Positions 1 through 5,314 of a stretch of 6,115 nt of DNA are shown piece after piece; the stretch's first letter is position 1; each line of letters starts with the position of its first letter. Under the pieces are notes generated by a model. It was not told the DNA's origin and ran no database searches. It was given only the letters and a program-made list of their open reading frames with translations. The stretch covers positions 1 to 6,115 of the forward strand of contig JAIELR010000056.1 of the NCBI GenBank assembly GCA_019752835.1, in the 5' to 3' direction. This DNA comes from Gammaproteobacteria bacterium (GTDB lineage: Bacteria; Pseudomonadota; Gammaproteobacteria; UBA1113). Position numbers and translations under genes: made by a program.

Positions 1-1602
1 CGTTTGCAGCCGGATTGTTTTGAAGAAATTATTGCCTTGGTAGCCCTCTTCCGTCCCGGCCCTCTCCAATCAGGCATGGTGGATGATTTTATTGATCGTA
101 AGCATGGACGCGCTAAGGTGGTTTATACCCATCCCGATTTAGAGCCCATTTTACGACCGACGTATGGCGTTATTCTTTATCAAGAACAAGTGATGCAAAT
201 TGCGCAAGTCTTAGCCAACTATAGCTTGGGTGGTGCGGATCTTTTACGACGCGCTATGGGCAAGAAAAAAGCTGAAGAAATGGCGCAACAGCGAGAATTT
301 TTTGTTAACGGCGCCGTCGCACGCGATGTTGATGCTCAAGTTGCCAGCGATATTTTTGATTTAATGGAAAAATTTGCTGGTTATGGTTTTAATAAATCGC
401 ACTCTGCAGCTTATGCCTTGGTGGCTTATCAAACTGCCTGGCTAAAAACACATTATCCCGCCGAGTTTATGGCCGCCGTTTTGTCATCAGACATGGATAA
501 TACCGATAAAATTGTGATTTTTGTCGATGAATGCAAACAAATGAATCTGAACTTATTCCAACCCAATATCAATGAGGGGATGTATGCTTTTCGAGCCGAT
601 AAGAACGATAGCATTATTTATGGCCTAGGGGCGATAAAAGGCGTGGGCGAAGCGTTGGTCAACAATTTGGTTACCGAGCGCGAAAAAACGGGTCCCTATA
701 AAAACTTATTTGATTTTTGCCGCCGAATTGACTTAAAAAAAGCGAATAAACGGGTATTTGAAGCACTCATTAATAGTGGTGCCATGGATTGTTTTAAAGT
801 CGACCGTGCAATGCTTTTTGCAACCATCAACAAAGCCGTGCAATTAGCAGAAGTCACTTTACGTAATGCCTCACTGGGACAAGCTGATTTATTTGGTTTT
901 GATGAAAGCCTTCAAGCAGAAGAAGAAACCTATGTGAACGCTTTACCTTGGCCTAAAACCGAATGCTTACAGCGTGAAAAAGACAGTTTGGGTATTTATT
1001 TTTCCGGTCATCCTGTCGATTGTTATCGTGATGAAATTATTGCATTTACAGATATGCAAGCTATTACAGAAGGTATTAATATTGGCAAAAATGCAGTGGT
1101 TGCAGGATTTGTTTCCAGCATGCGCACCCTCATGACTAAGCGTGGTGATCGCATGGCCTTTGTCGGTTTGGACGATGGAAAAACTAACATAGAACTCGCG
1201 GTATTTTCAGATGTTTTGCAACAAGCGCAAGAGCCGTTGTCGAGTAATACCTTATTAATTGTCGAGGGCGAGGTGAGTACCAATGAGTTTAATGAGGGTT
1301 TGCGCATGAGTGCTCGCCGCATTATGACGATTGAAGAGGCCCGAGAGGCTTTTGGTGAAGAAATACAACTTGCGCTTGAGCCAAAATTAGTGACATCAGA
1401 ATATCTACAAAAACTGCAACTCTTGCTTAAGCCGCACATGGGTGAAGGCTTGTCTTTAGCAATTCACTATAAATCCCCCGCCGCATCATGCCGTATTCCC
1501 TTGAAAAAATTGGGCCGAATAAAACCGAGTGATGATTGTTTAAATCAATTACGTGCGTTGTTTGGTGAAACAGCGGTTAAGATTGTGTATGCGGCTCGGT
1601 AG
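1..1602 (+). CDS. dnaE: DNA polymerase III alpha subunit, C-terminal half (5' end outside window)
   Basis: This is the catalytic subunit of the replicative DNA polymerase III, acting in the cytoplasm at the replication fork. The frame is open from base 1 to a TAG at 1600-1602, giving 533 residues; the E. coli protein has about 1160, so the N-terminal PHP domain and the palm aspartates lie outside the window. Numbering from the codon at base 1, visible parts in order are: the fingers region with ALFRPGPLQSGMVDDFIDRK (about 15-34), LYQEQVMQIAQ and GGADLLRRAMGKKK; the GYGFNKSHSAAYALV segment (about 128-142); a helix-hairpin-helix (GLGAIKGVGEALV, about 207-219); an internal beta-clamp binding motif QADLF at 294-298 (bases 880-894); and an OB-fold (about 362-430). 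The C-terminal tail corresponds to the tau-binding region. No frameshift is visible. It is missing its start only because the window begins inside it. It converges on vapC, and no clear terminator follows it. Confidence 0.97.
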   Translation, partial: RLQPDCFEEIIALVALFRPGPLQSGMVDDFIDRKHGRAKVVYTHPDLEPILRPTYGVILYQEQVMQIAQVLANYSLGGADLLRRAMGKKKAEEMAQQREFFVNGAVARDVDAQVASDIFDLMEKFAGYGFNKSHSAAYALVAYQTAWLKTHYPAEFMAAVLSSDMDNTDKIVIFVDECKQMNLNLFQPNINEGMYAFRADKNDSIIYGLGAIKGVGEALVNNLVTEREKTGPYKNLFDFCRRIDLKKANKRVFEALINSGAMDCFKVDRAMLFATINKAVQLAEVTLRNASLGQADLFGFDESLQAEEETYVNALPWPKTECLQREKDSLGIYFSGHPVDCYRDEIIAFTDMQAITEGINIGKNAVVAGFVSSMRTLMTKRGDRMAFVGLDDGKTNIELAVFSDVLQQAQEPLSSNTLLIVEGEVSTNEFNEGLRMSARRIMTIEEAREAFGEEIQLALEPKLVTSEYLQKLQLLLKPHMGEGLSLAIHYKSPAASCRIPLKKLGRIKPSDDCLNQLRALFGETAVKIVYAAR

Positions 1603-1634
1603 CGGAAATTCGAATGGTGTTTTGTAAAACAACG

Positions 1635-1717
1635 GCGCCCGTTTGCTCAATGATATCAACATACCACCGCGTTATTCCGTACGAGCATCGGGAGTTTGAA
1701 TCTCTCTGAACGCGGCA
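1635..1717 (+). pseudogene. Decayed tRNA-Arg-like sequence
   Basis: The 3' part (1688-1717) matches the T-arm, 3' acceptor strand, discriminator and CCA end of the tRNA-Arg(UCG) gene at 5088-5164 at 26 of 30 positions. The 5' part begins GCGCCCGT followed by GCTCA, as in the 5' acceptor and D-arm of tRNA-Arg(ACG). The two ends are 83 bases apart, against 77 in the intact genes, so the layout is that of a whole tRNA. It cannot be functional: the invariant T-loop C56 is T, two acceptor pairs are lost (AA for GG at 1709-1710), CCA has become GCA, and the D- and anticodon-arm region no longer folds. A repeat fragment occupies its middle. The 3' similarity is seen directly; descent from a complete tRNA gene is inferred. 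It lies opposite in strand to the intact tRNA-Arg genes. Confidence 0.6.
1664..1684 (+). repeat. Short fragment of the MITE core
   Basis: These 21 bases (CCACCGCG, TTATTCCG, TACGA) match the inner right arm of the two MITE-like elements, at 2583-2603 and 2913-2933. Against a composite of the two copies only one position differs (T for C in the TCATTCC block). It sits in the middle of the decayed tRNA-like sequence, where the anticodon arm should be. It is short enough that the origin (insertion remnant or patch conversion) cannot be decided from this window. Confidence 0.45.
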
Positions 1718-1719
1718 TA

Positions 1720-2133
1720 TTATTCTTCGGCACCCTCAACCCAATTTTCAATGATTAAGTCAGGAACTCTGGAAAACTCTTTTACATTATTGGTAACTAA
1801 TATCGCATTAATTGATTGCGCATGTGCAGCTATCATTAAATCCAACGCACCGATAGGCATCCCTTTTTTCTCAAGTACGGCCCGAATATGACCATAACAA
1901 CGAGCAGATTCATCATCAAAGGGTTGAATATCTAAGGGTACACTGAAATGTTCTAAGGCAAGCTGATTTTTTTCACAATGTTGGCTTTTTTTTATGCCAT
2001 ACATCAATTCAGCGAGCGTGACTGATGAAATACAAATGTCCCCAATTTTTAAAGATTCAAATTTTTTAAGTACCTTTTGAGGACGTTTTTTAATAAGATA
2101 AATACAAATATTGGTATCTAACATATATTTCAT
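1720..2133 (-). CDS. vapC: VapC-type PIN-domain ribonuclease toxin
   Basis: A 137-residue protein of usual VapC length, closely resembling the VapC/MvpT toxins of enterobacterial plasmids. The PIN-domain acidic residues are in place: D6 in MLDTNICIYLI, E42 in VTLAELMYGIKKS and D98 in KKGMPIGALDLMIAAHA, followed by the conserved VTNNVKEF (113-120) and a C-terminal IENW. Family members are Mg-dependent endoribonucleases; the well-studied enterobacterial ones cleave initiator tRNA in the anticodon loop, so growth arrest by tRNA cleavage is the expected role, though the target here is unknown. Its ATG overlaps the antitoxin stop codon by one base (TAATG), implying translational coupling in a two-gene operon. 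It ends 2 bases beyond the decayed tRNA-like sequence and is convergent with dnaE. All catalytic positions are intact, so it is probably active. Confidence 0.95.
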   Translation of the reverse strand: MKYMLDTNICIYLIKKRPQKVLKKFESLKIGDICISSVTLAELMYGIKKSQHCEKNQLALEHFSVPLDIQPFDDESARCYGHIRAVLEKKGMPIGALDLMIAAHAQSINAILVTNNVKEFSRVPDLIIENWVEGAEE

Positions 2134-2363
2134 TAGAACATATCGTCCCTTTGTTGTTGATCAGGTTGCTCTCTTGTACTCATAAAATCATTCGAAAATT
2201 CATTTAAACTCGCAAAAAAAGTATTCCAAGGATGTTCAGTAGAGAATAAAATAGTTAAATCCCCCACCTGCTTAATAAACACTTCGTCGCCTCTAAAACG
2301 AAATTCTTTAGGTAATCGTACGGCTTGGCTTTGACCATTTTTGAATAATTTAGCTGTTTTCAT
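2133..2363 (-). CDS. vapB: VapB-type antitoxin (AbrB/SpoVT fold)
   Basis: A 76-residue protein and the first gene of the toxin-antitoxin operon. The N-terminal half (MKTAKLFKNGQSQAVRLPKE, then FRFRGDEVFIKQVGDLTIL) is the swapped-hairpin AbrB DNA-binding domain typical of the VagC/VapB group. The C-terminal half (about 43-76), with the FFASLNEFSNDFM segment, should form the extended arm that wraps the toxin's active site. Members of this family neutralise VapC and, with it, repress their own promoter. A purine-rich Shine-Dalgarno (TGGGG) lies about 8 bases upstream of the ATG. The stop codon overlaps the vapC start by one base. Length and sequence look complete. Confidence 0.93.
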   Translation of the reverse strand: MKTAKLFKNGQSQAVRLPKEFRFRGDEVFIKQVGDLTILFSTEHPWNTFFASLNEFSNDFMSTREQPDQQQRDDMF

Positions 2364-2381
2364 TGTTCAACCCCATTAATA

Positions 2382-2419
2382 TATATTCATAAGTATATAC
2401 TATAAATTCATTTTTTCAA
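2382..2419 (-). promoter_or_regulatory. vapBC promoter with overlapping operator-like palindrome
   Basis: On the minus strand there is a -35 TTGAAA (2414-2419), a 16-base spacer and a -10 TATACT (2392-2397). An 18-bp imperfect palindrome (2382-2399, ends TATAT/ATATA) covers the -10 box, where a VapB-VapC repressor would be expected to bind. The -35 hexamer lies entirely inside the left terminal repeat of the adjoining MITE-like element. Boxes are read by eye; autoregulation is inferred from the family. Confidence 0.55.
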
Positions 2420-2703
2420 GTTCTCCCATTTAGATTCCGTGTCTCTCGCCGAATCTATTTCAGCGCATTTATCTCCACCTCACGCGGCGTTCGCATGGAA
2501 TGACGCTGAGGTTTTGGGGATTCTGTTTGTGGTATCAAAAAAACACCCGCCATTTTATCGTTTACTTTATAAGTTCAAAAAAACACCGCGTCATTCCGTA
2601 CGAAAGTCGCGCGCAAAGGTGAAAAAATTACTGAACTTAATACGACTTGAGATACGGAATCCAAGTGGAAAATGTCGAAATAGCAAATAAGCGTCTTGAA
2701 AAA
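2412..2703. mobile_element. MITE-like palindromic element, copy A (292 bp)
   Basis: The element is bounded by perfect 9-bp terminal inverted repeats, TTTTTCAAG (2412-2420) and CTTGAAAAA (2695-2703). Further inward the arms keep pairing imperfectly: GATTCCGT near the left matches ACGGAATCC (2654-2662), and GGAATGACGC (2497-2506) matches GCGTCATTCC (2588-2597). It encodes no credible protein; the open frames across it are translations of the repeat. Size, structureless coding content and nested symmetry fit a non-autonomous transposable element or a long-hairpin intergenic repeat. No clear target-site duplication is visible for this copy. Its left terminus forms part of the vapBC promoter. Confidence 0.75.
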
Positions 2704-2740
2704 CCCACTCCGTGTAGGCTTGGCAAAATCTGAGCTCTAT

Positions 2741-3034
2741 TTTTTCAAGTTCTCCCATTTGGTTTCCGTGTCTCTCGCCGTATCTGTTTCAGCACACTTA
2801 TCACCACCTCACGCGGCGCTCGCACGGAATGACGCTGGGATTTTTTGTATTCTGTTTGTGGTATCAAAAACCCACCCCGTCATTTTATCGTTTATTTTAT
2901 AAATTTAAAAAACCACCGCGTCATTCCATATGGAGGCCGCGTACCTAGGCCATAAAAACCTCAAGATGCTATACGGCCGGAAATACGGAACCCAAATGGA
3001 AAATATCGAAACAACAAATAAGTCTCTTGAAAAA
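2741..3034. mobile_element. MITE-like palindromic element, copy B (294 bp)
   Basis: This is a second copy in the same orientation, 37 bases after copy A; I estimate roughly 85-90 percent identity in the first 190 bases and clearly less in the last 100. It has the same termini (2741-2749 and 3026-3034), with inner pairs CCATTTGGTTTCCGT (2755-2769) against ACGGAACCCAAATGG (2985-2999) and GGAATGACGC (2826-2835) against GCGTCATTCC (2918-2927). TCTA occurs at 2736-2739 and again at 3035-3038, a possible 4-bp target-site duplication. The second TCTA contains the ATPase stop codon. The 37-base spacer between copies (2704-2740) shows nothing else recognisable. Confidence 0.75.
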
Positions 3035-3035
3035 T

Positions 3036-4271
3036 CTAAACCAATACCCTATTCCACGGCATCGCGATAATATGTGGATTCAGGCGATAACAGTTTTGCC
3101 CCGCATATAAGATAAGTGCAGGTGCAATATCCATGCCTGGATATGAATCTCGAAATGCCATAATCCCGCGACCATCATTTCCAGATAAGGTCGCTTTGCA
3201 CTTTATCTCTATGGGATAAAAACGAGCATTCAGCTCAAGAATGAGATCGACCTCTGCACCAGCATTGGTACGCCAATGATAAAATTTTGGTGCGAGTGGC
3301 AAACTGGTCGACAGATTCAACAGCATATTCACACAAAAACTTTCAAATAACGCACCTAATAAAGGATGGCCTGCTAAGGCTTCAGGTGTTGATATACGTT
3401 GTAGATAACAAGCCATGCCCGTATCTGTAATATAGCCTTTTCGTTTTTTGCTGAGTCGCTTGATAGTATTGCCATGGTACGGCCATAGCTCTTGCCATAA
3501 ATAGCTATAAGTCAATACATCGAGCCAATGAGCTGCTGTGTTTTGTGCCAATCCAATTTCACGCGCCAACTGTGCATGATTGATTTCCTGGGCAGTTAAG
3601 GCTGCACATAAGCCTAAAAACCGACTAAATTCATGTAAATCACGAATATTGCCGAGCAGACGCACATCACGCTCAATATAAGTTTGCAAATATGAGGTAT
3701 AAAATTCCGGCACAATATGGGCGGGCAAGTCGTTTACGGCAGGGAAACTACCTCGCCACAACTGGGCATATAATGTTTCAGTGCTCGGTAAAATTTGGAC
3801 AGGATCAAGCAACACACTTTCAGGATTAGTGAGATAAGCACCCAGCCAATTGTTGTTTGTCATATCAGCAAGTTCAAAGGATGTCATACCTCCAAGATGT
3901 AGTATAGCAGCTCGCCCCGCCAGACTTTCCGCAGTAGCTTTAAGTAAACTAAAGTTTTGCGAACCGGTTAAAAAATATTGACCAGCACTGGGCGATTCAT
4001 CTACTTTACGTTTAATCGCTGCGAGCAATTCAGGTACAAATTGAATTTCATCCAAAATCACGGGCGGCGGAAAGTTTGCCAAAAACAAATCCGGATCGCT
4101 TCTTGCGCCAAACAGATCTTGAACGGGATCAAACACGATATGTTTTAATGTTGGAAACAAATGAGTCAGCAAGGTACTTTTACCCACCTGACGAGAACCA
4201 GTCAAGATAATAACCTTAAAATACTGGCTTAAATCGAGTAATTTTTGCTCTAAATGGCGAGAATGGTACAT
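3036..4271 (-). CDS. AAA ATPase with C-terminal DUF4143 domain
   Basis: A 411-residue P-loop protein of the widespread family often annotated as ATPase (AAA+ superfamily)/DUF4143. The Walker A is GSRQVGKST (25-33), the Walker B is PPVILDEIQ (69-77), a sensor-like LTGSQN is at 101-106, and SLAGRAAIL around 116-124 carries a candidate arginine finger. A winged-helix-like stretch follows (about 225-265, with EINHAQLAREIGLAQNTAAH). The C-terminal part has NAGAEVDLILE (336-346) and PIEIKCK (353-359), the E-x-D...E-x-K pattern of a restriction-endonuclease-like fold in this family. The cellular role of these proteins is not established; nucleic-acid-linked NTPase activity is only an inference. Length is normal. 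The ATG at 4269-4271 is preceded by AGGGAAG at suitable spacing. It is a single gene with its own operator-like promoter, and its TAG stop lies one base beyond the end of MITE copy B. Confidence 0.93.
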   Translation of the reverse strand: MYHSRHLEQKLLDLSQYFKVIILTGSRQVGKSTLLTHLFPTLKHIVFDPVQDLFGARSDPDLFLANFPPPVILDEIQFVPELLAAIKRKVDESPSAGQYFLTGSQNFSLLKATAESLAGRAAILHLGGMTSFELADMTNNNWLGAYLTNPESVLLDPVQILPSTETLYAQLWRGSFPAVNDLPAHIVPEFYTSYLQTYIERDVRLLGNIRDLHEFSRFLGLCAALTAQEINHAQLAREIGLAQNTAAHWLDVLTYSYLWQELWPYHGNTIKRLSKKRKGYITDTGMACYLQRISTPEALAGHPLLGALFESFCVNMLLNLSTSLPLAPKFYHWRTNAGAEVDLILELNARFYPIEIKCKATLSGNDGRGIMAFRDSYPGMDIAPALILYAGQNCYRLNPHIIAMPWNRVLV

Positions 4272-4275
4272 TCAA

Positions 4276-4326
4276 CTTCCCTAACAGTATTAGTCTAATA
4301 CTACAATACTGTTAGGGAAGTGTAAA
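4276..4326 (-). promoter_or_regulatory. ATPase-gene promoter inside a perfect 16-bp inverted repeat
   Basis: CTTCCCTAACAGTATT (4276-4291) and its exact reverse complement (4305-4320) surround a 13-base centre. A second, overlapping palindrome, AGTATTAG-T-CTAATACT (4286-4302), is also perfect. On the minus strand a promoter fits well: -35 TTTACA (4321-4326), a 17-base spacer and -10 TAGTAT (4298-4303). The spacer is essentially one arm of the repeat, while the other arm contains the ribosome-binding site AGGGAAG ending 4 bases before the ATG. A transcript from this promoter would start within the repeat, so the symmetry more likely serves as a DNA operator than as an mRNA hairpin. Confidence 0.65.
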
Positions 4327-4347
4327 GGTGCCTTTATTTCATATTTT

Positions 4348-4395
4348 AAAAAATGCTTTCTATACCCATCGCACCTGAAGATGCGATGGGTATAG
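4348..4395 (-). terminator. Rho-independent terminator of the orphan gene
   Basis: Perfect 14-bp arms, CTATACCCATCGCA (4360-4373) and TGCGATGGGTATAG (4382-4395), enclose an 8-base loop. On the minus strand the stem starts 5 bases after the upstream gene's stop codon and is followed, after six bases, by six T residues (complement of 4348-4353). It separates that gene from the ATPase promoter. The plus-strand side lacks a T run, so termination is probably one-way. Confidence 0.8.
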
Positions 4396-4400
4396 TTAAA

Positions 4401-4934
4401 CTAAGGGCTTAAAGATGGATCTATAGGGGAAAACTTAAATATAAAATCGTCATCGCTGTCGTTTTCACTATTGTTTTTGCTATTGTTTTTACTGCTGTAA
4501 TTAGAGTGATTCAAAGAGTTCGAGGCATCGCTTAAATTATTATCTTTGTTCAAATAAGAGGGTATTTTTACTATTTTCTTTGATTCTTGGGGAGAGCCTG
4601 GCTGTAATGAGGAATCTGCTCCTGGAAAAAAAGAAAAAATGGAATCCACATTCGTATTAAAATCTAGGTTAGGGCTTTTTAAGGGTTCTGTTTTTTGTTT
4701 AGTACTTACTTGGCGAGCCCCTCCAACAATCAAGCTTATCTCTTCTTTATGCTCATTTTTTCGAGGGGCTGGGGGTGTTTTTTGCCAATGACTCATATTG
4801 TCATTGCTGAGATTCAATGTCACTAAGTCCTCAATAAGAATGTTACTTGAAGATTCATTACCAGAATTAGAATTATTGGAAATAGGCGATTCTTTGCTAA
4901 TAAGTTTACTCAGTCTTTTTTTTACAGCCTTCAT
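4401..4934 (-). CDS. Ser/Asn-rich low-complexity orphan protein
   Basis: I do not recognise this gene. The preferred start is the ATG at 4932-4934, giving 177 residues: GAGAG precedes it by 7 bases and a plausible promoter lies just upstream. The frame stays open to an ATG at 5075, but those 47 codons run through a repeat and the promoter. The protein opens with a basic helix-prone stretch (MKAVKKRLSKLISKE), continues with Ser/Asn-rich segments (SNNSNSGNESSSN), a Pro/Lys patch (TPPAPRKNEHKEE), FSFFPGADS, and a C-terminal run of Asn/Ser/Asp (KNNSKNNSENDSDDD) before FIFKFSPIDPSLSP. There is no signal peptide, membrane segment or enzymatic motif; it should be largely disordered. A strong terminator follows it, which supports expression. 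In a host-associated bacterium such proteins are sometimes secreted effectors, but nothing here proves that. Confidence 0.6.
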   Translation of the reverse strand: MKAVKKRLSKLISKESPISNNSNSGNESSSNILIEDLVTLNLSNDNMSHWQKTPPAPRKNEHKEEISLIVGGARQVSTKQKTEPLKSPNLDFNTNVDSIFSFFPGADSSLQPGSPQESKKIVKIPSYLNKDNNLSDASNSLNHSNYSSKNNSKNNSENDSDDDFIFKFSPIDPSLSP

Positions 4935-4973
4935 TCTTGAACTCTCTTTTGTTTTTTTGTCATTATTGTCTAT

Positions 4974-5002
4974 ATAATAGTGAGTTTTTGAGAGAAGTTG
5001 AA
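4974..5002 (-). promoter_or_regulatory. Putative promoter of the orphan gene
   Basis: On the minus strand there is a -10 TATTAT (4974-4979), a 17-base spacer and a weak -35 TTCAAC (4997-5002). The predicted transcript would begin about 35 bases before the ATG at 4934, supporting that start. The -35 overlaps the edge of the palindromic repeat at 5001-5082 by two bases. Confidence 0.4.
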
Positions 5003-5082
5003 TACATACTCTTCGCACTTCAATTTTTTGCTGAGGACGGATCGAGTCAACAGCGCCTAGAAAACCGAATTGCATTGAGTAT
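5001..5082. repeat. Imperfect palindromic repeat beside tRNA-Arg(UCG)
   Basis: The ends AATACATACT (5001-5010) and GAGTAT (5077-5082) are the same as, or close to, those of the larger repeat at 5315-5463. The right part (5046-5082) shares GTCAAC-x-GCGCCTAG, then AATTGC and AGTAT, with that repeat. Its own halves pair imperfectly (ATACTC/GAGTAT, TGC/GCA, TTC/GAA). It ends 5 bases from the tRNA 3' end. It is a shorter, diverged member of the same family, lacking the inner GC-rich hairpins. Confidence 0.55.
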
Positions 5083-5087
5083 AAAAA

Positions 5088-5164
5088 TGGCGCGCCCAGA
5101 GAGATTCGAACTCCCGACCACTTGGTTCGAAGCCAAGTACTCTATCCAGCTGAGCTATGGGCGC
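5088..5164 (-). tRNA. tRNA-Arg (anticodon UCG)
   Basis: A complete 77-base cloverleaf with encoded CCA. The acceptor is GCGCCCA/TGGGCGC, the D-arm starts AGCTCAGCTGGATAGAG, the anticodon stem is CTTGG/CCAAG with loop CTTCGAA (anticodon TCG in DNA, reading CGA), and the T-arm is GGGAG-TTCGAAT-CTCTC. It differs from the adjacent ACG gene at six positions: two compensated stem pairs (7:66 and 28:42), base 34 of the anticodon and base 44 of the variable loop. It therefore looks like a duplicate of the ACG gene that has kept its fold while changing its codon preference. It lies 73 bases downstream of that gene on the same strand, and a short ATTTTT follows the CCA. Confidence 0.95.
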
Positions 5165-5194
5165 AATAGTTCATGAAAAAAATGTAATGTGGGT

Positions 5195-5223
5195 AATTAT
5201 ACTCAAAACGCATGAGTATAATT
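5195..5223. repeat. Perfect 11-bp hairpin between the two tRNA-Arg genes
   Basis: AATTATACTCA (5195-5205) and TGAGTATAATT (5213-5223) are exact reverse complements around a 7-base loop. TATAAT occurs in both directions, so on the minus strand it could provide a -10 box for tRNA-Arg(UCG), but I see no good -35. It may equally be a processing hairpin or a minimal relative of the flanking palindromic repeats, whose ends share ATACT/AGTAT. A seven-T run on the minus strand lies 13 bases beyond it. Confidence 0.5.
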
Positions 5224-5237
5224 GATTGATATGAATA

Positions 5238-5314
5238 TGGCGCGCCCGGAGAGATTCGAACTCCCGACCCCCTGGTTCGTAGCCAGGTACTCTATCCAGC
5301 TGAGCTACGGGCGC
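5238..5314 (-). tRNA. tRNA-Arg (anticodon ACG)
   Basis: A complete 77-base cloverleaf with encoded CCA. The acceptor is GCGCCCG/CGGGCGC, the anticodon stem is CCTGG/CCAGG with loop CTACGAA (anticodon ACG), and the T-arm is GGGAG-TTCGAAT-CTCTC. It is very similar to E. coli tRNA-Arg(ACG), where A34 is deaminated to inosine and reads CGU, CGC and CGA. I find no convincing promoter directly upstream; a palindromic repeat starts at the base next to its 5' end, so it may be co-transcribed from the rpmI-rplT side and released by processing. Confidence 0.96.

Noticed and set aside
1023..1439. Open frame of 138 codons on the minus strand inside dnaE
   Set aside because: It is antisense to a clearly conserved dnaE reading frame, and its product is Ser/Cys-rich with no recognisable motif.
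1667..1715. CCGCGTT/AACGCGG stem as a shared terminator of dnaE and vapC
   Set aside because: The stem is 7 bp with a 35-base loop and no T run; it is better explained by the tRNA and repeat remnants.
2439..2902. Two plus-strand open frames (2439-2690 and 2696-2902) with similar products (AHLSPPHAA...ND)
   Set aside because: Both translate the MITE-like repeat, and their resemblance to each other comes from the repeat. No ribosome-binding site or domain supports them.
2412..3034. CRISPR array or tandem regulatory repeats
   Set aside because: There are only two units of about 293 bp with internal symmetry and terminal inverted repeats; there is no short repeat-spacer pattern and no cas gene.
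4935..5075. 47-codon N-terminal extension of the orphan protein from the ATG at 5075
   Set aside because: It would run through the palindromic repeat at 5001-5082 and the predicted promoter; the ATG at 4934 has better upstream signals. It cannot be fully excluded.
1688..5118. Simple attL/attR pair of an integrative element at tRNA-Arg
   Set aside because: The remnant and the intact tRNA genes are inverted relative to each other, the match is imperfect, and there is no integrase gene in the window.
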